Shown piece after piece: positions 33,757-42,251 of a stretch of 64,000 nt of DNA. The DNA comes from Streptomyces noursei (GTDB lineage: Bacteria > Actinomycetota > Actinomycetes > Streptomycetales > Streptomycetaceae): the NCBI RefSeq assembly GCF_016917755.1, contig NZ_CP070326.1:620001-684000 (forward strand), read 5' to 3'. The translations under genes and the position numbers were made by a program. The first letter of the stretch is position 1. Every line of letters begins with the position of its first letter. Under the pieces are notes generated by a model, which was not told the DNA's origin, searched no databases, and worked only from the letters and a program-made list of their open reading frames with translations.

Positions 33757-34770
33757 TCAGCGGCTGAAGGGTGAAGGGGCCACCTCGGGTGCGACGGTCG
33801 CCTTGGCCAGGGCGGCCATATCCGGGTTGATCAGGCCGCTGAGATCGCCGAGATCGAGCGTGGCGGAGCCGATGCCGCAGCCGTAGGCGAAGAGGTAGTA
33901 GGGGGGAAAGTCGACGACGAGTTGGCCGCCGAACTGCAGGCCCATCTTCATGTTCTTCTGATAGCTGCTGGGCGTGACTGTTCCCTCGGGCGTCTGGCCG
34001 CCGGCGAGGAGGGTTTCCGCGTCCGTGGTGCAGGAGCCGCCGTTCATACCCATGATTTTTGGGGCGATCAACCTGGCCAGCCTGGTGGCACCCGCGGTTT
34101 GCCGGGCGGCGGGAAGAAGGATCTGGTCCTTGTCCAGGATCGTCCAGGTGCCCGTGTCGATGTTGATCCAGTCGTCGATCACCCCACCGTGGGATCCACC
34201 GACATATTCCTGGCCGGTGAACTGGATCACGGCCAGTCGGCCGACCTGATTGATCCTGGGCTGCTCGGAGAAGGTGAAGGCCGCACCCTGAGCCACGTCG
34301 GACGTGGTCTCGTCGACGGCGGCGAGGAAACCCTTGACGTCGCCGTCGATCCGGCTCCTGATCTCCGAGTTGAGCGCGTCGACGGCCGGGTTCGCCGACC
34401 AGAAGACCGGCAAGGTCACGTCGACCTTGTACTGGACGCCTCCCTTTCCGGCTCCACTGCGCGTGACCTTGGTGGTGCAGCTGCGCCAGGTGGCGGTGGA
34501 GAACAGGAGCTCGACCTTCGGCGGCGGGACGGTGACCACGTTCGGTACGGCGGCGCACCAGGCGGACGGCTTGTCGGCGGTCGGGCTGGGGCTCGGTGCG
34601 GGGGTGGACCTCGCCGGGGTGTGGGTGGTCGCGCCGGCGTGCGGGGTGGCGGAGTGCGGAGCCCCGGCATCCCACTGTCTGGCCAGGTACCCGGCGAACC
34701 CGGCCACGATCACGGCGACGATCAGCACCAGCGTCATCCTGCGGTTCGTGCTCATCCTGGTCGGCTTCAC
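33757..34770 (-). CDS. Membrane-anchored extracytoplasmic protein, RsiV/DUF3298-like
   Basis: A 337-residue protein with an N-terminal membrane anchor (MTLVLIVAVIVAGFAGYLA), a Pro/Thr/Ser/Ala-rich linker (HTPARSTPAPSPSPTADK) and an exported domain. The domain contains LPVFWSANPAVDALNSEIRS, EQPRINQVGRLAVIQFTG and GGSHGGVIDDWINIDTGTW, then GSATLDLGDLSGLI at the end. This order resembles RsiV/DUF3298-DUF4163 domains (the NxxIxxxI helix and the HG...N strand). Four Cys suggest disulfides outside the cell. It is the last of three closely spaced genes. Confidence 0.75.
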   Translation of the reverse strand: MKPTRMSTNRRMTLVLIVAVIVAGFAGYLARQWDAGAPHSATPHAGATTHTPARSTPAPSPSPTADKPSAWCAAVPNVVTVPPPKVELLFSTATWRSCTTKVTRSGAGKGGVQYKVDVTLPVFWSANPAVDALNSEIRSRIDGDVKGFLAAVDETTSDVAQGAAFTFSEQPRINQVGRLAVIQFTGQEYVGGSHGGVIDDWINIDTGTWTILDKDQILLPAARQTAGATRLARLIAPKIMGMNGGSCTTDAETLLAGGQTPEGTVTPSSYQKNMKMGLQFGGQLVVDFPPYYLFAYGCGIGSATLDLGDLSGLINPDMAALAKATVAPEVAPSPFSR

Positions 34771-34780
34771 CTGCTCCCAC

Positions 34781-35701
34781 CTACTTCGCCGTGGCCGCGG
34801 CGCCCTGGGTAAGCCGGACCGTGCAGGGCGTGCCGCACATCGCTTCCATCGCCTTCGCGCGGTCGGTGACGGCGAAGGAGCCGTCCCGACTGTATGGGCC
34901 GACCGCCTGGTCGTAGGCCGAGGCGAATCCCCTGGTGTGGAACGGCCGGGATCCGTTGGTCACTGTCTGTGTGGTGTGCTCGCCGTCGATGACCTCGTCG
35001 AGCACGAGGTCGTAGGTGACATCCCATTTGACGGTCTGGAAGGTGAAGCCGAAGTTCACGATCTCCCCCGCCTTGACGGAGACCGAGTGGCCGTCGAAGT
35101 AGTGTCCGCCGAACGCCTTTCCTTCGGGGTCAGCGTTCCGGGGGACGGGGACCGGTTCGTCGAGATTGAACCCGATCTTGATGTTGGTGTCCTCGCCCTG
35201 GGACGGATAGACAAGCAGGGTCCCGCCCGGAGCCGGGGTGGCCTTGGTGCGGACCTTGATGTGGATGCCCGTGATGTCGACGGTGTGGCTGCGGTTGCCC
35301 TCAACAGTCACCAGCGTGGTCGTCTCGTAGGTGTCCACCTTGTCGGACCGCTTCGACATGACTGCGGCCACCTGGTCGGTGTGGAGCGTCTGTCCGGGGC
35401 TCAGCAGCCTTCCCGGGAAGAGCCACGCCCCATTGTGGTTCACGACGCTGTCTCTGGTCTGGACCGTGACATGCAGCGACGGGCCGCTGGCAAACGCGTC
35501 CCTGACATCCGGGTCGCCGGCGAAGTGGTAGACCACGCCGAAGACGACGGCCACGGCCAGCGCAATCACACCGGCCCATTTCGCCCTGTAGTAGTTGTTG
35601 GTCACATGTACGTCGCCCACGTCCCCCGCAGCCAGGGTGTTGACACTCCCCCTGCCGGAGCGGACCTGCTGACGCACCTCTCGGCGGTCCCCGTCACCCA
35701 C
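34781..35701 (-). CDS. Unknown membrane protein with VTNNYY motif
   Basis: A 306-residue protein: a polar N-terminus with NTLAAGDVGDVHVTNNYYRA, one membrane helix (WAGVIALAVAVVFGVVYHFA), then an exported beta-rich domain with GNRSHTVDITGIHIKVRTK and SVSVKAGEIVNFGFTFQT, and a Cys pair near the end (MCGTPCTV). The 'AGD...VTNNYY' phrase is a recurring beta-strand motif in proteins of unknown function, and here echoes the repeats in the upstream gene. Gaps to both neighbours are under 12 bp, so the three genes form an operon. Confidence 0.72.
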   Translation of the reverse strand: MGDGDRREVRQQVRSGRGSVNTLAAGDVGDVHVTNNYYRAKWAGVIALAVAVVFGVVYHFAGDPDVRDAFASGPSLHVTVQTRDSVVNHNGAWLFPGRLLSPGQTLHTDQVAAVMSKRSDKVDTYETTTLVTVEGNRSHTVDITGIHIKVRTKATPAPGGTLLVYPSQGEDTNIKIGFNLDEPVPVPRNADPEGKAFGGHYFDGHSVSVKAGEIVNFGFTFQTVKWDVTYDLVLDEVIDGEHTTQTVTNGSRPFHTRGFASAYDQAVGPYSRDGSFAVTDRAKAMEAMCGTPCTVRLTQGAAATAK

Positions 35702-35707
35702 CGGCTG

Positions 35708-36154
35708 TTACTCCCTCTCCTCCGGCGGGAGCGCGACGTTTCCGCCGGCCACGATGTTCCGGCTGCGGCGGCCCGACTTCACGCGCTGATCGAGCGGTGC
35801 CGCCGGCCCACGTCGCCCGGCAGGTCCTGGCGCGCCCGTCCCGGCGACGCCGATGTCCCCGCGGGCCACGATGTTCTCGCTGTCCCGGCCCGCGGTGACC
35901 TCCTGTCTGTCGGCCGAGCCCGGGCCGGTCCCGGGCGTGCTGCCGCTGCTGCGGATCCACTCGAAGGCGCTGACGGCCAAGCCGCTGAGGAACGCGGCAA
36001 CGGCCATCGCCACGGCCCAACGGTCACCGTCGGCTCGCGGGGTCCAGGAGAACCGGAGCGTCATCATCACCGTCGTACTGCCCGCGAAGACCAGGACCGG
36101 GATCGCCACCCGCCACACCACCGACCGCCAAGACCTTGCGCTATGGCCACTCAT
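35708..36154 (-). CDS. Small two-helix membrane protein with repeated AGR-x-S-x-NIVA motif
   Basis: A 148-residue protein: two membrane helices (VVWRVAIPVLVFAGSTTVMM and WAVAMAVAAFLSGLAVSAFE) followed by a cytoplasmic tail with two copies of a short repeat, TAGRDSENIVARGDIGVAG and KSGRRSRNIVAGGNVALP. ATG 36154 is the first start after the region of decay upstream. First gene of the three-gene operon; the repeated tail is likely a protein-contact element shared with the next gene product. Confidence 0.68.
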   Translation of the reverse strand: MSGHSARSWRSVVWRVAIPVLVFAGSTTVMMTLRFSWTPRADGDRWAVAMAVAAFLSGLAVSAFEWIRSSGSTPGTGPGSADRQEVTAGRDSENIVARGDIGVAGTGAPGPAGRRGPAAPLDQRVKSGRRSRNIVAGGNVALPPEERE

Positions 36155-36174
36155 GCGGTCAATGTTCCCATGAC

Positions 36175-36447
36175 ATAGGCAAGTTGAACACGCGAGCGAC
36201 TCAACTTGGCACTGCGTGCGGTGAGCGCCTCCCGCTCCGCCGCCAAGGCTGCTCGGCTTCCGAGGCTCCGGGCATCGCAGCGTCGATGGCGGCCGCGACC
36301 GCGCGGCGCTGCGCACGACGATCGAGTCGCCGGTCCCCCTGCACCGCGGGCAGTTCCAGTCCGAGCCCAGCAGCAGGCCGTCGTCGCATCGCGGCTCAGC
36401 ACAGTGCCGCCGGCGCGGCAGCGCTCGACCGATTGGCCAACCCACCG
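36175..36447 (-). pseudogene. Decayed zinc-finger protein fragment
   Basis: On the minus strand one frame reads LPRRRHCAEPRCDDGLLLGS then DWNCPRCRG, a four-Cys zinc-ribbon; the continuation AQRRAVAAAIDAAMPGASEAE is in a second frame and RAALAAEREALTARSAKLS in a third. At least two frameshifts have therefore occurred. The fragment stops near the left end of the IS256 element. Family unknown; low confidence. Confidence 0.4.
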
Positions 36448-36636
36448 GATCAGCGATCGGAGGGCCGTGCCACATCTGCCTCTTCAGGTGCCGGGTGAGC
36501 CGATTCAGCCCCCGCGGGAGCAATGCTCATGACCTGTGGATCACTCCTGACGGAAGGAGGCGTACCTTCCTGATGGATCGATCGACAGGTCATCGAGCAA
36601 GGCCGACGTTGCAGCGTCGGTCGGGAAGGCACGTCC

Positions 36637-37893
36637 GTGCTTACGGTGGTCAACGAGGACGGCACCACACCAAGCGGCAGTTCGCTGCTGGATGAGGTCG
36701 TTCGGGAAGGCGCACGGCGGATGCTGGCCGCCGCGCTTGAGGCCGAAGTCAACGCCTGCATAGCCGAGTTGGCCGATGAGCGCGACGACAAGGGGCGCCG
36801 CCTGGTGGTCCGCAATGGCTATCACCAGCCCCGGAAGGTCACCACCGCGGCCGGCGTGGTCGAGGTCAAGGCGCCGCGGGTGAACGACAAGCGGGTCGAC
36901 GAGGCCACGGGCGAGCGCAAGCGGTTCTCGTCCGCGATCCTGCCGCCGTGGTGCCGCAAGTCCCCGAAGATCAGCGAGGTGCTGCCCCTGCTCTACCTGC
37001 ACGGCCTGTCCTCCGGCGACTTCGTGCCCGCCCTGGAGCAGTTCCTCGGCTCCTCCGCCGGGCTCTCGGCGGCTACGGTCACCCGGCTGACGACGCAGTG
37101 GCAGGCCGACCACGCCGCCTTCATGGACCGCGACCTCGCGGAGGTCGACTACGTCTACGTATGGGCCGACGGCATCCACCTCAACGTCCGCCCGGAGGAG
37201 GCCAAAGCCTGCGTCCTGGTGCTCATCGGCGTCCGCGCCGACGGCTCCAAGGAACTGGTCGCCCTCAAGGACGGCTACCGCGAATCCGGTGAGTCGTGGG
37301 CCGACCTGCTGCGCGACTGCGCCCGCCGGGGCATGCGCGCCCCCATCCTCGCGGTCGGCGACGGCGCCCTGGGCTTCTGGAAAGCGCTGGCCGAGGTGTT
37401 CCCCGACACCCGCGAGCAAAGGTGCTGGGTTCACAAAACCGCCAATGTCCTCGACTCCATGCCGAAGTCCGCGCAGCCTGCCGCGAAGAAGGCCATCCAG
37501 GACATCTACAACGCCGAGGACCGCGACCACGCCGAGGCGGCGATCAAGACGTTCGCCCAGCTCTACGGCGCGAAGTTCCCCAAGGCGGTCAAGAAGATCA
37601 CCGATGACCAGGAGGAGCTGCTGGCGTTCTACGGCTTCCCGGCCGAACACTGGATCCACCTGCGGACCACGAACCCCATCGAGTCCACGTTCTCCACCGT
37701 CCGGCTGCGGACCAAGGTCACCCACGGCGCCGGCTCCCGCGGCGCCGCCCTGGCCATGGTCTTCAAACTCGTCGAGTCCGCCCAGCAGCGGTGGCGGGCG
37801 GTGGACGCGCCCCACCTCGTCGCCCTCGTCCGTGCCGGAGCCCGCTTCGAACGCGGTCAGCTCGTCGAACGCCCCGAGGCGGTCGCAGCGTGA
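36637..37893 (+). CDS. IS256-family (Mutator-type) transposase
   Basis: A 418-residue apparently intact transposase. N-terminal DNA-binding part: LLDEVVREGARRMLAAALEA. Catalytic core: first Asp in YVWADGIHLNVRPEEAK, second in AVGDGALGFWKALAEV, the C/D(2)H signature in QRCWVHKTANVLD, and Glu in TTNPIESTFSTVRLRT. GTG 36637 has GGAAGG upstream. Its stop overlaps the GTG of the acetyltransferase gene. Confidence 0.93.
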   Translation: MLTVVNEDGTTPSGSSLLDEVVREGARRMLAAALEAEVNACIAELADERDDKGRRLVVRNGYHQPRKVTTAAGVVEVKAPRVNDKRVDEATGERKRFSSAILPPWCRKSPKISEVLPLLYLHGLSSGDFVPALEQFLGSSAGLSAATVTRLTTQWQADHAAFMDRDLAEVDYVYVWADGIHLNVRPEEAKACVLVLIGVRADGSKELVALKDGYRESGESWADLLRDCARRGMRAPILAVGDGALGFWKALAEVFPDTREQRCWVHKTANVLDSMPKSAQPAAKKAIQDIYNAEDRDHAEAAIKTFAQLYGAKFPKAVKKITDDQEELLAFYGFPAEHWIHLRTTNPIESTFSTVRLRTKVTHGAGSRGAALAMVFKLVESAQQRWRAVDAPHLVALVRAGARFERGQLVERPEAVAA

Positions 37894-38408
37894 GCACCCT
37901 CGCGGCCCAGGCCCTCAGCACCCGGCGGCTGGACCTGCTGCCGCTGCACGTCGAGCACGCCGAGGAGATGGCCGCCGTGCTGTCCGACCCGGCCCTGCAC
38001 ACCTTCATCGGCGGCACTCCGGACACCCCCCAAGCCCTGCGCTCGCGCTACCAGCGCATGACCGCAGGCTCTCCCGACCCGGCCGTCTCCTGGCTGAACT
38101 GGGTAATCCGGCTCCGGGACGAGTCCTCCCTGACGGGCACCGTCCAGGCGACGGTCGGCCCCTCCGGCCACGGACTCATCGCCGAGATCGCCTGGGTGGT
38201 GGGGACCCCGTGGCAAGGGCGGGGCATCGCCACCGAAGCAGCCCGAGGACTCGTCGACTGGCTCAGCCGGCAGCCGGTGCACACCGCCATCGCCCACATC
38301 CACCCCGAACACCGGGCATCCGCCGCCGTCGCCACTGCCGCCGGCCTCACACCCACCGACGAATGGCACGAAGGCGAGATCCGATGGCACCGGAGCATCA
38401 GACGATAA
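37890..38408 (+). CDS. GNAT-family N-acetyltransferase, transposon passenger
   Basis: A 172-residue RimJ-type GNAT: STRRLDLLPLHVEHAEEMAA, HTFIGGTPDTPQALRSRYQR, and the acetyl-CoA loop AWVVGTPWQGRGIATEAARG followed by PEHRASAAVATAAGLTPT. GTG 37890 overlaps the transposase stop by 3 bases (GTGA), so it is translated with the transposase. Its position between the transposase and the right inverted repeat makes it cargo of the element. Target unknown: a small molecule, drug or protein N-terminus. Confidence 0.87.
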   Translation: MSTLAAQALSTRRLDLLPLHVEHAEEMAAVLSDPALHTFIGGTPDTPQALRSRYQRMTAGSPDPAVSWLNWVIRLRDESSLTGTVQATVGPSGHGLIAEIAWVVGTPWQGRGIATEAARGLVDWLSRQPVHTAIAHIHPEHRASAAVATAAGLTPTDEWHEGEIRWHRSIRR

Positions 38409-38501
38409 CTTCAACGATCCACAAGTCTTGACTATTACTCATCTGCCGCATGAGCATGACGCGGTTGACGTGCCCTCGAGCTTGCCGGAGCTGCAGGGCA
38501 G

Positions 38502-38850
38502 GCTCAGGCAGGCCATCACAACTGGCGTCCTGCCCCGGTTCCGCCTCCTACGCCGACGCGGCGGTGACCTTGACAGGGGTCGAGGGGGGAACTCTTCCCG
38601 CCGATGCCGGTTCCCGGCTGCACCGCGCCGCCGACTCCCTGGCCTCCGCGCGGGAAGCGGCGGCCGACGGCAACGACCCCTCTGCGACGGGGACGAAGTG
38701 GCAGTCACGGGGGCTCGGCCAGGCGCACCGCTCGGTCGGGCAGGCCCGCGACCACGCCCTGGTCGGCTACGCCCTCGCGCAGTTGCGCATCGGCATGCCG
38801 CAGGACCGGCTGGCGCGCATCCACAACAACCGAACGCTCGCGGAACACCC
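38502..38850 (+). pseudogene. Remnant of an unrecognised coding sequence
   Basis: The plus frame carries a protein-like stretch with ordinary composition: YADAAVTLTGVEGGTLPADA, GSRLHRAADSLASAREAAAD and RSVGQARDHALVGYALAQLR then IGMPQDRLARIHNNR. It has no proper start after the IS256 right end and no stop before the convergent LLM gene. It seems to be the middle of a gene broken by the IS and later events. No family recognised. Confidence 0.35.
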
Positions 38851-38852
38851 AC

Positions 38853-39743
38853 TCATAGGGGCAGTGCCTGCGCCAGTTCACGCCACTGCGCCAGAAGCTG
38901 GTGGTATCCCTGCCCTTGTGGCAGTACCACCTGCACCGCGACGTGGTCGGCCCCCGCCTTGTGGAACTCCTCGATGCGCCTACGGATCCGTTCCACGCCG
39001 CCGAGCGCGACGAGGGCGTCGAGGAGGCGGTCACTGCCGCCGCCTGCGAAGTCCTCCTCGGTGTAACCCGCGCGCTTGAGGCTGTTGGTGTAGTTCGGCA
39101 GGGCCAGGTAGGAGGCGAGGTAGTCACGGGCAGTATGGCGAGCGCGGTTCAGGTCGGCGTCCAGGACGACCTTCATCTCCGGCCCGAGGAACGGCCGTTG
39201 CCCCAAGATTTCGCGGGCCTGCGCCGTGAACTCCGGCGTGACGAGGTACGGGATGGCACCCGCCGCGCGGTCACGGGCCAGCCCGAGCATCTTCGGGCCG
39301 ATAGCGGCCAGCACACGCCGTTCGGCAGGCACCGGCACGGGGGCGGAGTCGAGGCCGGTCAGGTAGTCCTGCATCGCGGAGTACGGGCGGGCGTACCGCG
39401 TGGCGAACCGGGCGTGGCTGACGCCCAGACCAAGGAGGAAACGTTCGCGGTCGGCAGGGTCGAGGGCAGCCTGCCGCGCGGCGACATCGGCCGCCTCGTA
39501 CTGCCAGATGCTGAGAATGCTGGTGGCCACCACCACACGGTTCGTCGCCGCCAGCAGGCGAGCGGCGTGGTCGAAGCCCGGGCTGCCGCCGATCCACAGG
39601 GCAGCGAAACCCATGTCTTCCAGCGCCGCCGCTGCCTCACGGATCTGCCCGGCCTCGGCAGGATCATCCGAGCGGAACCAACTGCTCCAGATACCGATGG
39701 AGCCAAGGCCCAGGACGGGTACCACCTCTCTCACCTGCCTCAC
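38853..39743 (-). CDS. LLM-class F420-dependent oxidoreductase
   Basis: A 296-residue TIM-barrel protein of the TIGR03620 type: VLGLGSIGIWSSWFRSDDP, ALEDMGFAALWIGGSPGFDH, LLAATNRVVVATSILSIWQY, DRERFLLGLGVSHARFA and LAAIGPKMLGLARDRAAGAI. Downstream of a probable F420/NADP-type reductase on the same strand (62-bp gap), which would fit supply of reduced cofactor. Substrate unknown. Confidence 0.88.
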   Translation of the reverse strand: MRQVREVVPVLGLGSIGIWSSWFRSDDPAEAGQIREAAAALEDMGFAALWIGGSPGFDHAARLLAATNRVVVATSILSIWQYEAADVAARQAALDPADRERFLLGLGVSHARFATRYARPYSAMQDYLTGLDSAPVPVPAERRVLAAIGPKMLGLARDRAAGAIPYLVTPEFTAQAREILGQRPFLGPEMKVVLDADLNRARHTARDYLASYLALPNYTNSLKRAGYTEEDFAGGGSDRLLDALVALGGVERIRRRIEEFHKAGADHVAVQVVLPQGQGYHQLLAQWRELAQALPL

Positions 39744-39804
39744 CAGTGGTCAGTGCCGGGCGCGGACTGCTCAGCGGCCGCCCGGCACGCCGAGGACTGC
39801 GGTG

Positions 39805-40413
39805 TCACAGGGCCAGCAGGTCCTTGCGCGGGCCGCCCAGCGGTCCGCCGCTGTCGAACAGGGGCCCGCCCTCGGCGAGCGATCCGGTGTCGACGGCCTG
39901 GAAACCCGTACTGTCGACCAGCTCGGCCACTTTGCGTTTGGCGTCGAGATCGTCCCCGGCGAGCAGGACGATGCGGCGCCCGCCGTTGACGACGGGGTCC
40001 TCGGCGAGGACCTGCGCCGGGTAGGTGTTGAAGCCCTTAACCACAAGGGCGCCCGGGAGAAGCGAGGCGACGACCTCGGTCGGCGGGCGCCCTCCGGTGT
40101 CGGCGTGCTCCAGACCGCTCGGCGTCTCCCGCAGCGGATTGATCGGGACGAGGACGATTCGTCCCTGCCAGGAAGAGACAGCGGCCGCCGCGCTCTCCTT
40201 CTGGTCCCACTGGACGGCCAGGACGACGATGTCACCGAAGTCGGCGGCCTCCTGGGGTGTCCCGGCCGACGCGTTCTCGCCGAGCTCGCCGACGAGCGTG
40301 GCCAGCTTCTCCGGGCCGCGGGAGCCGGCCATCATCACCTGGTGCCCGGCCCGGGTGAAGTGCCCGGACAGCGCGGCACCAAGGCGCCCGGCGCCGATGA
40401 TTCCCACCTTCAT
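39805..40413 (-). CDS. NADPH:F420 reductase-like Rossmann protein
   Basis: A 202-residue protein starting MKVGIIGAGRLGAALSGHFT, with the NADP-type motif and GHQVMMAGSRGPEKLA (Ser-Arg contacting the phosphate). It continues FGDIVVLAVQWDQ, VPINPL, VVKGFNTYPAQVLAEDP and RRIVLLAGDDLDAKRKVAEL, the standard order in Fno/F420-dependent NADP reductase-like proteins. ATG 40413 starts exactly at the Rossmann strand. Adjacent to an F420-type oxidoreductase gene, which supports the assignment. Confidence 0.85.
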   Translation of the reverse strand: MKVGIIGAGRLGAALSGHFTRAGHQVMMAGSRGPEKLATLVGELGENASAGTPQEAADFGDIVVLAVQWDQKESAAAAVSSWQGRIVLVPINPLRETPSGLEHADTGGRPPTEVVASLLPGALVVKGFNTYPAQVLAEDPVVNGGRRIVLLAGDDLDAKRKVAELVDSTGFQAVDTGSLAEGGPLFDSGGPLGGPRKDLLAL

Positions 40414-40460
40414 GACCTCACCGTCGCACACCCTCGCGGACCCTGCCTCCCGACGGACGG

Positions 40461-40961
40461 TCAAGCACCGCGCTTGACCGGGGCCCCCGCGTAGAACTTG
40501 CCGGTCATGTGGAAGAACTGCGTGCCGTTGACGATGGTGTCGAACACCTGCTGCTCGGTGTAGTCCTCCACCTGGGTGACGTAGACGCCGCTGACGGGTT
40601 CGTGCCAGGACAGAGCGTACTGGCAGGGCCGCAGCCGCGTCGTGCTGTAGGTGATCTGCTGCGTCAGGCCCGTGAGCGTCCCCGGACCCTTCACCACCTT
40701 GATCGTCGCTTCGGTCGCCGAACGGAACGTGATCGTGGTCAGGAACGGGCCCTTGCCGATGGGCGTATCAACCCCGAAATCCGCAGTCCACGTCTGGCCC
40801 ACCGCGGGCACGGTCGCGTCCTTGTACTCGCCGCCCCCTTCACCGCATCCCGTGTCGCGACGCTGCGAGGAAGGCGCTTGCGCCTCAACTGCCGGAACAG
40901 CGGAAGTGAAAAGGGCCAGGGTGAGCAGCACGGACGCTTGAACAAGCCGGGAGAGTTTCAT
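40461..40961 (-). CDS. Secreted MoaF-related (lipocalin-like) protein
   Basis: A 166-residue protein with a signal peptide (MKLSRLVQASVLLTLALFTS then AVPAVEAQA). The mature part has VGQTWTADFG, LTTITFRSATEATIKVV, ALSWHEPVSGVYVTQVEDYT and NGTQFFHMTGKFYAGAPVKR, which follows the MoaF beta-barrel pattern of G-W/Y...TF...SWxE...V-x-DY. ATG 40961 is the start of the signal. Function of these proteins is unsettled; probably binds a small ligand outside the cell. Confidence 0.75.
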   Translation of the reverse strand: MKLSRLVQASVLLTLALFTSAVPAVEAQAPSSQRRDTGCGEGGGEYKDATVPAVGQTWTADFGVDTPIGKGPFLTTITFRSATEATIKVVKGPGTLTGLTQQITYSTTRLRPCQYALSWHEPVSGVYVTQVEDYTEQQVFDTIVNGTQFFHMTGKFYAGAPVKRGA

Positions 40962-41123
40962 GACGAGCTCCTTGCTCCCCCCTGCAACCACCGGACCCAC
41001 AGCACCGGGCTAGTGCCCAGAATTCCAGCACGGTCTCCTGCGGTCGGCGACCCGAGCAGGGCGAGGCGGCAGCAATGCCTCCCGCTGACGCACTGGTTTT
41101 CCAACAAGCTCTCATCGTGACTT

Positions 41124-41135
41124 TTAACCGGTTAA
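41124..41135. promoter_or_regulatory. Perfect palindrome TTAACCGGTTAA
   Basis: A 12-bp perfect palindrome lies in the 394-bp gap (40962-41355) upstream of the MoaF/reductase/LLM gene set, in locally AT-rich sequence. It is a candidate operator. Nothing else recognisable is present in this gap. Confidence 0.45.
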
Positions 41136-41355
41136 CGCGGTTTGGTGCCTACTTGTGGTGGGGGGGCCGCTGGCAGAGGGCCGCCCCAGATTCGGGAGCG
41201 GGCGGTATCGGGGCCAGCCGGGTGCGGATCCGCAGACGCCTTAGTGGGGCAGTTCCCCCCGGCGCCACAGGCGCGTGCCCAGCAGAAGCGGGCGGAGTGC
41301 CGGGGCCTCGGGAGACGGGTACGGGAACGCGGGCGAGCTACTTGCCTAACGTGCC

Positions 41356-42201
41356 TTAAAGGCATTCAGGTTGCTGACCTGCAAGAATGCTCGACAGCAC
41401 TAGATAACGCTGGCGGCCCCCGATGCCGTCGAGGAGGCGTGAGGTGGCCAAGAGAACGGAGGTGGCGGCGCCCTGTTCGACGGTCTTGATCAGGCGGAGG
41501 GGAACCCTTCCGCTGCCGCGGCCGCCGGTGTGGCGCTGGAGGTTGGTGTAGGTGGCGCCAGGCATCAGCGCGTTGGCGGTGATGTTGTCCTTGGCCCAGC
41601 GGCGGGTCGCTTCGACCGCGAAGAGGACGTTGGCGGTCTTGGACTGACCATAGGCCAGCCACGGATCGTAGGGGCGGAAGGCGAAGTTGACGTCGTCCCA
41701 CACGATCGGTGATTGCTGGTGGCCTGTGGAACTGACGACGACGATCCGGGCGTCGTCGGCGGCGGTCAGTGCATCGTGCAGGCCGGTGGCGAGGGCGAAG
41801 TGGCCCAGGTGGTTGGTGGCGAACTGTCACTCCCAGCCCTGTTCGGTGTATTGCTCGGGACAGGCCATGACGCCGGCGTTGTTCACCAGGACCTGCAGTG
41901 GGCCCTGCCATGCGGCGGTGAAGGCCGTGACGGACGCAGGATCGGTCAGGTCCAGGTGCGCGACGCGCACCTCCTGGTTGCCGGTTGTCTCGGTGATGTC
42001 CTTGGCGACCCGCTCGCCTGCTGCCACGTCTCGGACGGCGAGAGTGACTGCCGCGCCGGTGGTGGCCAGGGCGCGGGCGGTCTCTGCCCCGAGCCCGGAA
42101 GAGGCGCCGGTGACCACAACCCGGCGGGCAGTGAGGTCGATCCCTTCCGCGACCTCGGCGGCCGTGCTGGAGAAACCGAACGGGGTGGTGATGGCGCTCA
42201 T
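41356..42201 (-). pseudogene. SDR oxidoreductase with an internal stop and altered C-terminus
   Basis: From ATG 42201 the frame gives VVVTGASSGLGAETARALAT (NADP-binding), LDLTDPASVTAF and VLVNNAGVMACP, then hits TGA at 41827-41829 after EQGWE. The same frame continues directly with QFATNHLGHFALATGL, VVVVSSTGHQ and the catalytic YGQSK in WLAYGQSKTANVLFAVEA. The usual residue at the stop is Met (GWEMQFATNHLGH), so ATG seems to have become TGA. Beyond GIGGR the usual ending is also lost. A retrotranslated full protein is not possible without readthrough. Confidence 0.85.
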
Positions 42202-42251
42202 GAGTGAACTCCTTGCTGGGGGGGGGTGAATCGTGCGTGGTGGCCCTGTGT

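Larger units (their letters stand above)
36531..38427 (+). mobile_element. IS256-family element with passenger acetyltransferase gene
   Basis: Terminal inverted repeats: left GACCTGTGGATC at 36531-36542, right GATCCACAAGTC at 38416-38427 (complement GACTTGTGGATC, 11 of 12 identical). Between them lie an intact Mutator-type transposase and a GNAT gene, and the right repeat starts only seven bases after the GNAT stop. No matching direct repeats flank the element, so later rearrangement or a one-ended history is possible. Confidence 0.72.
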
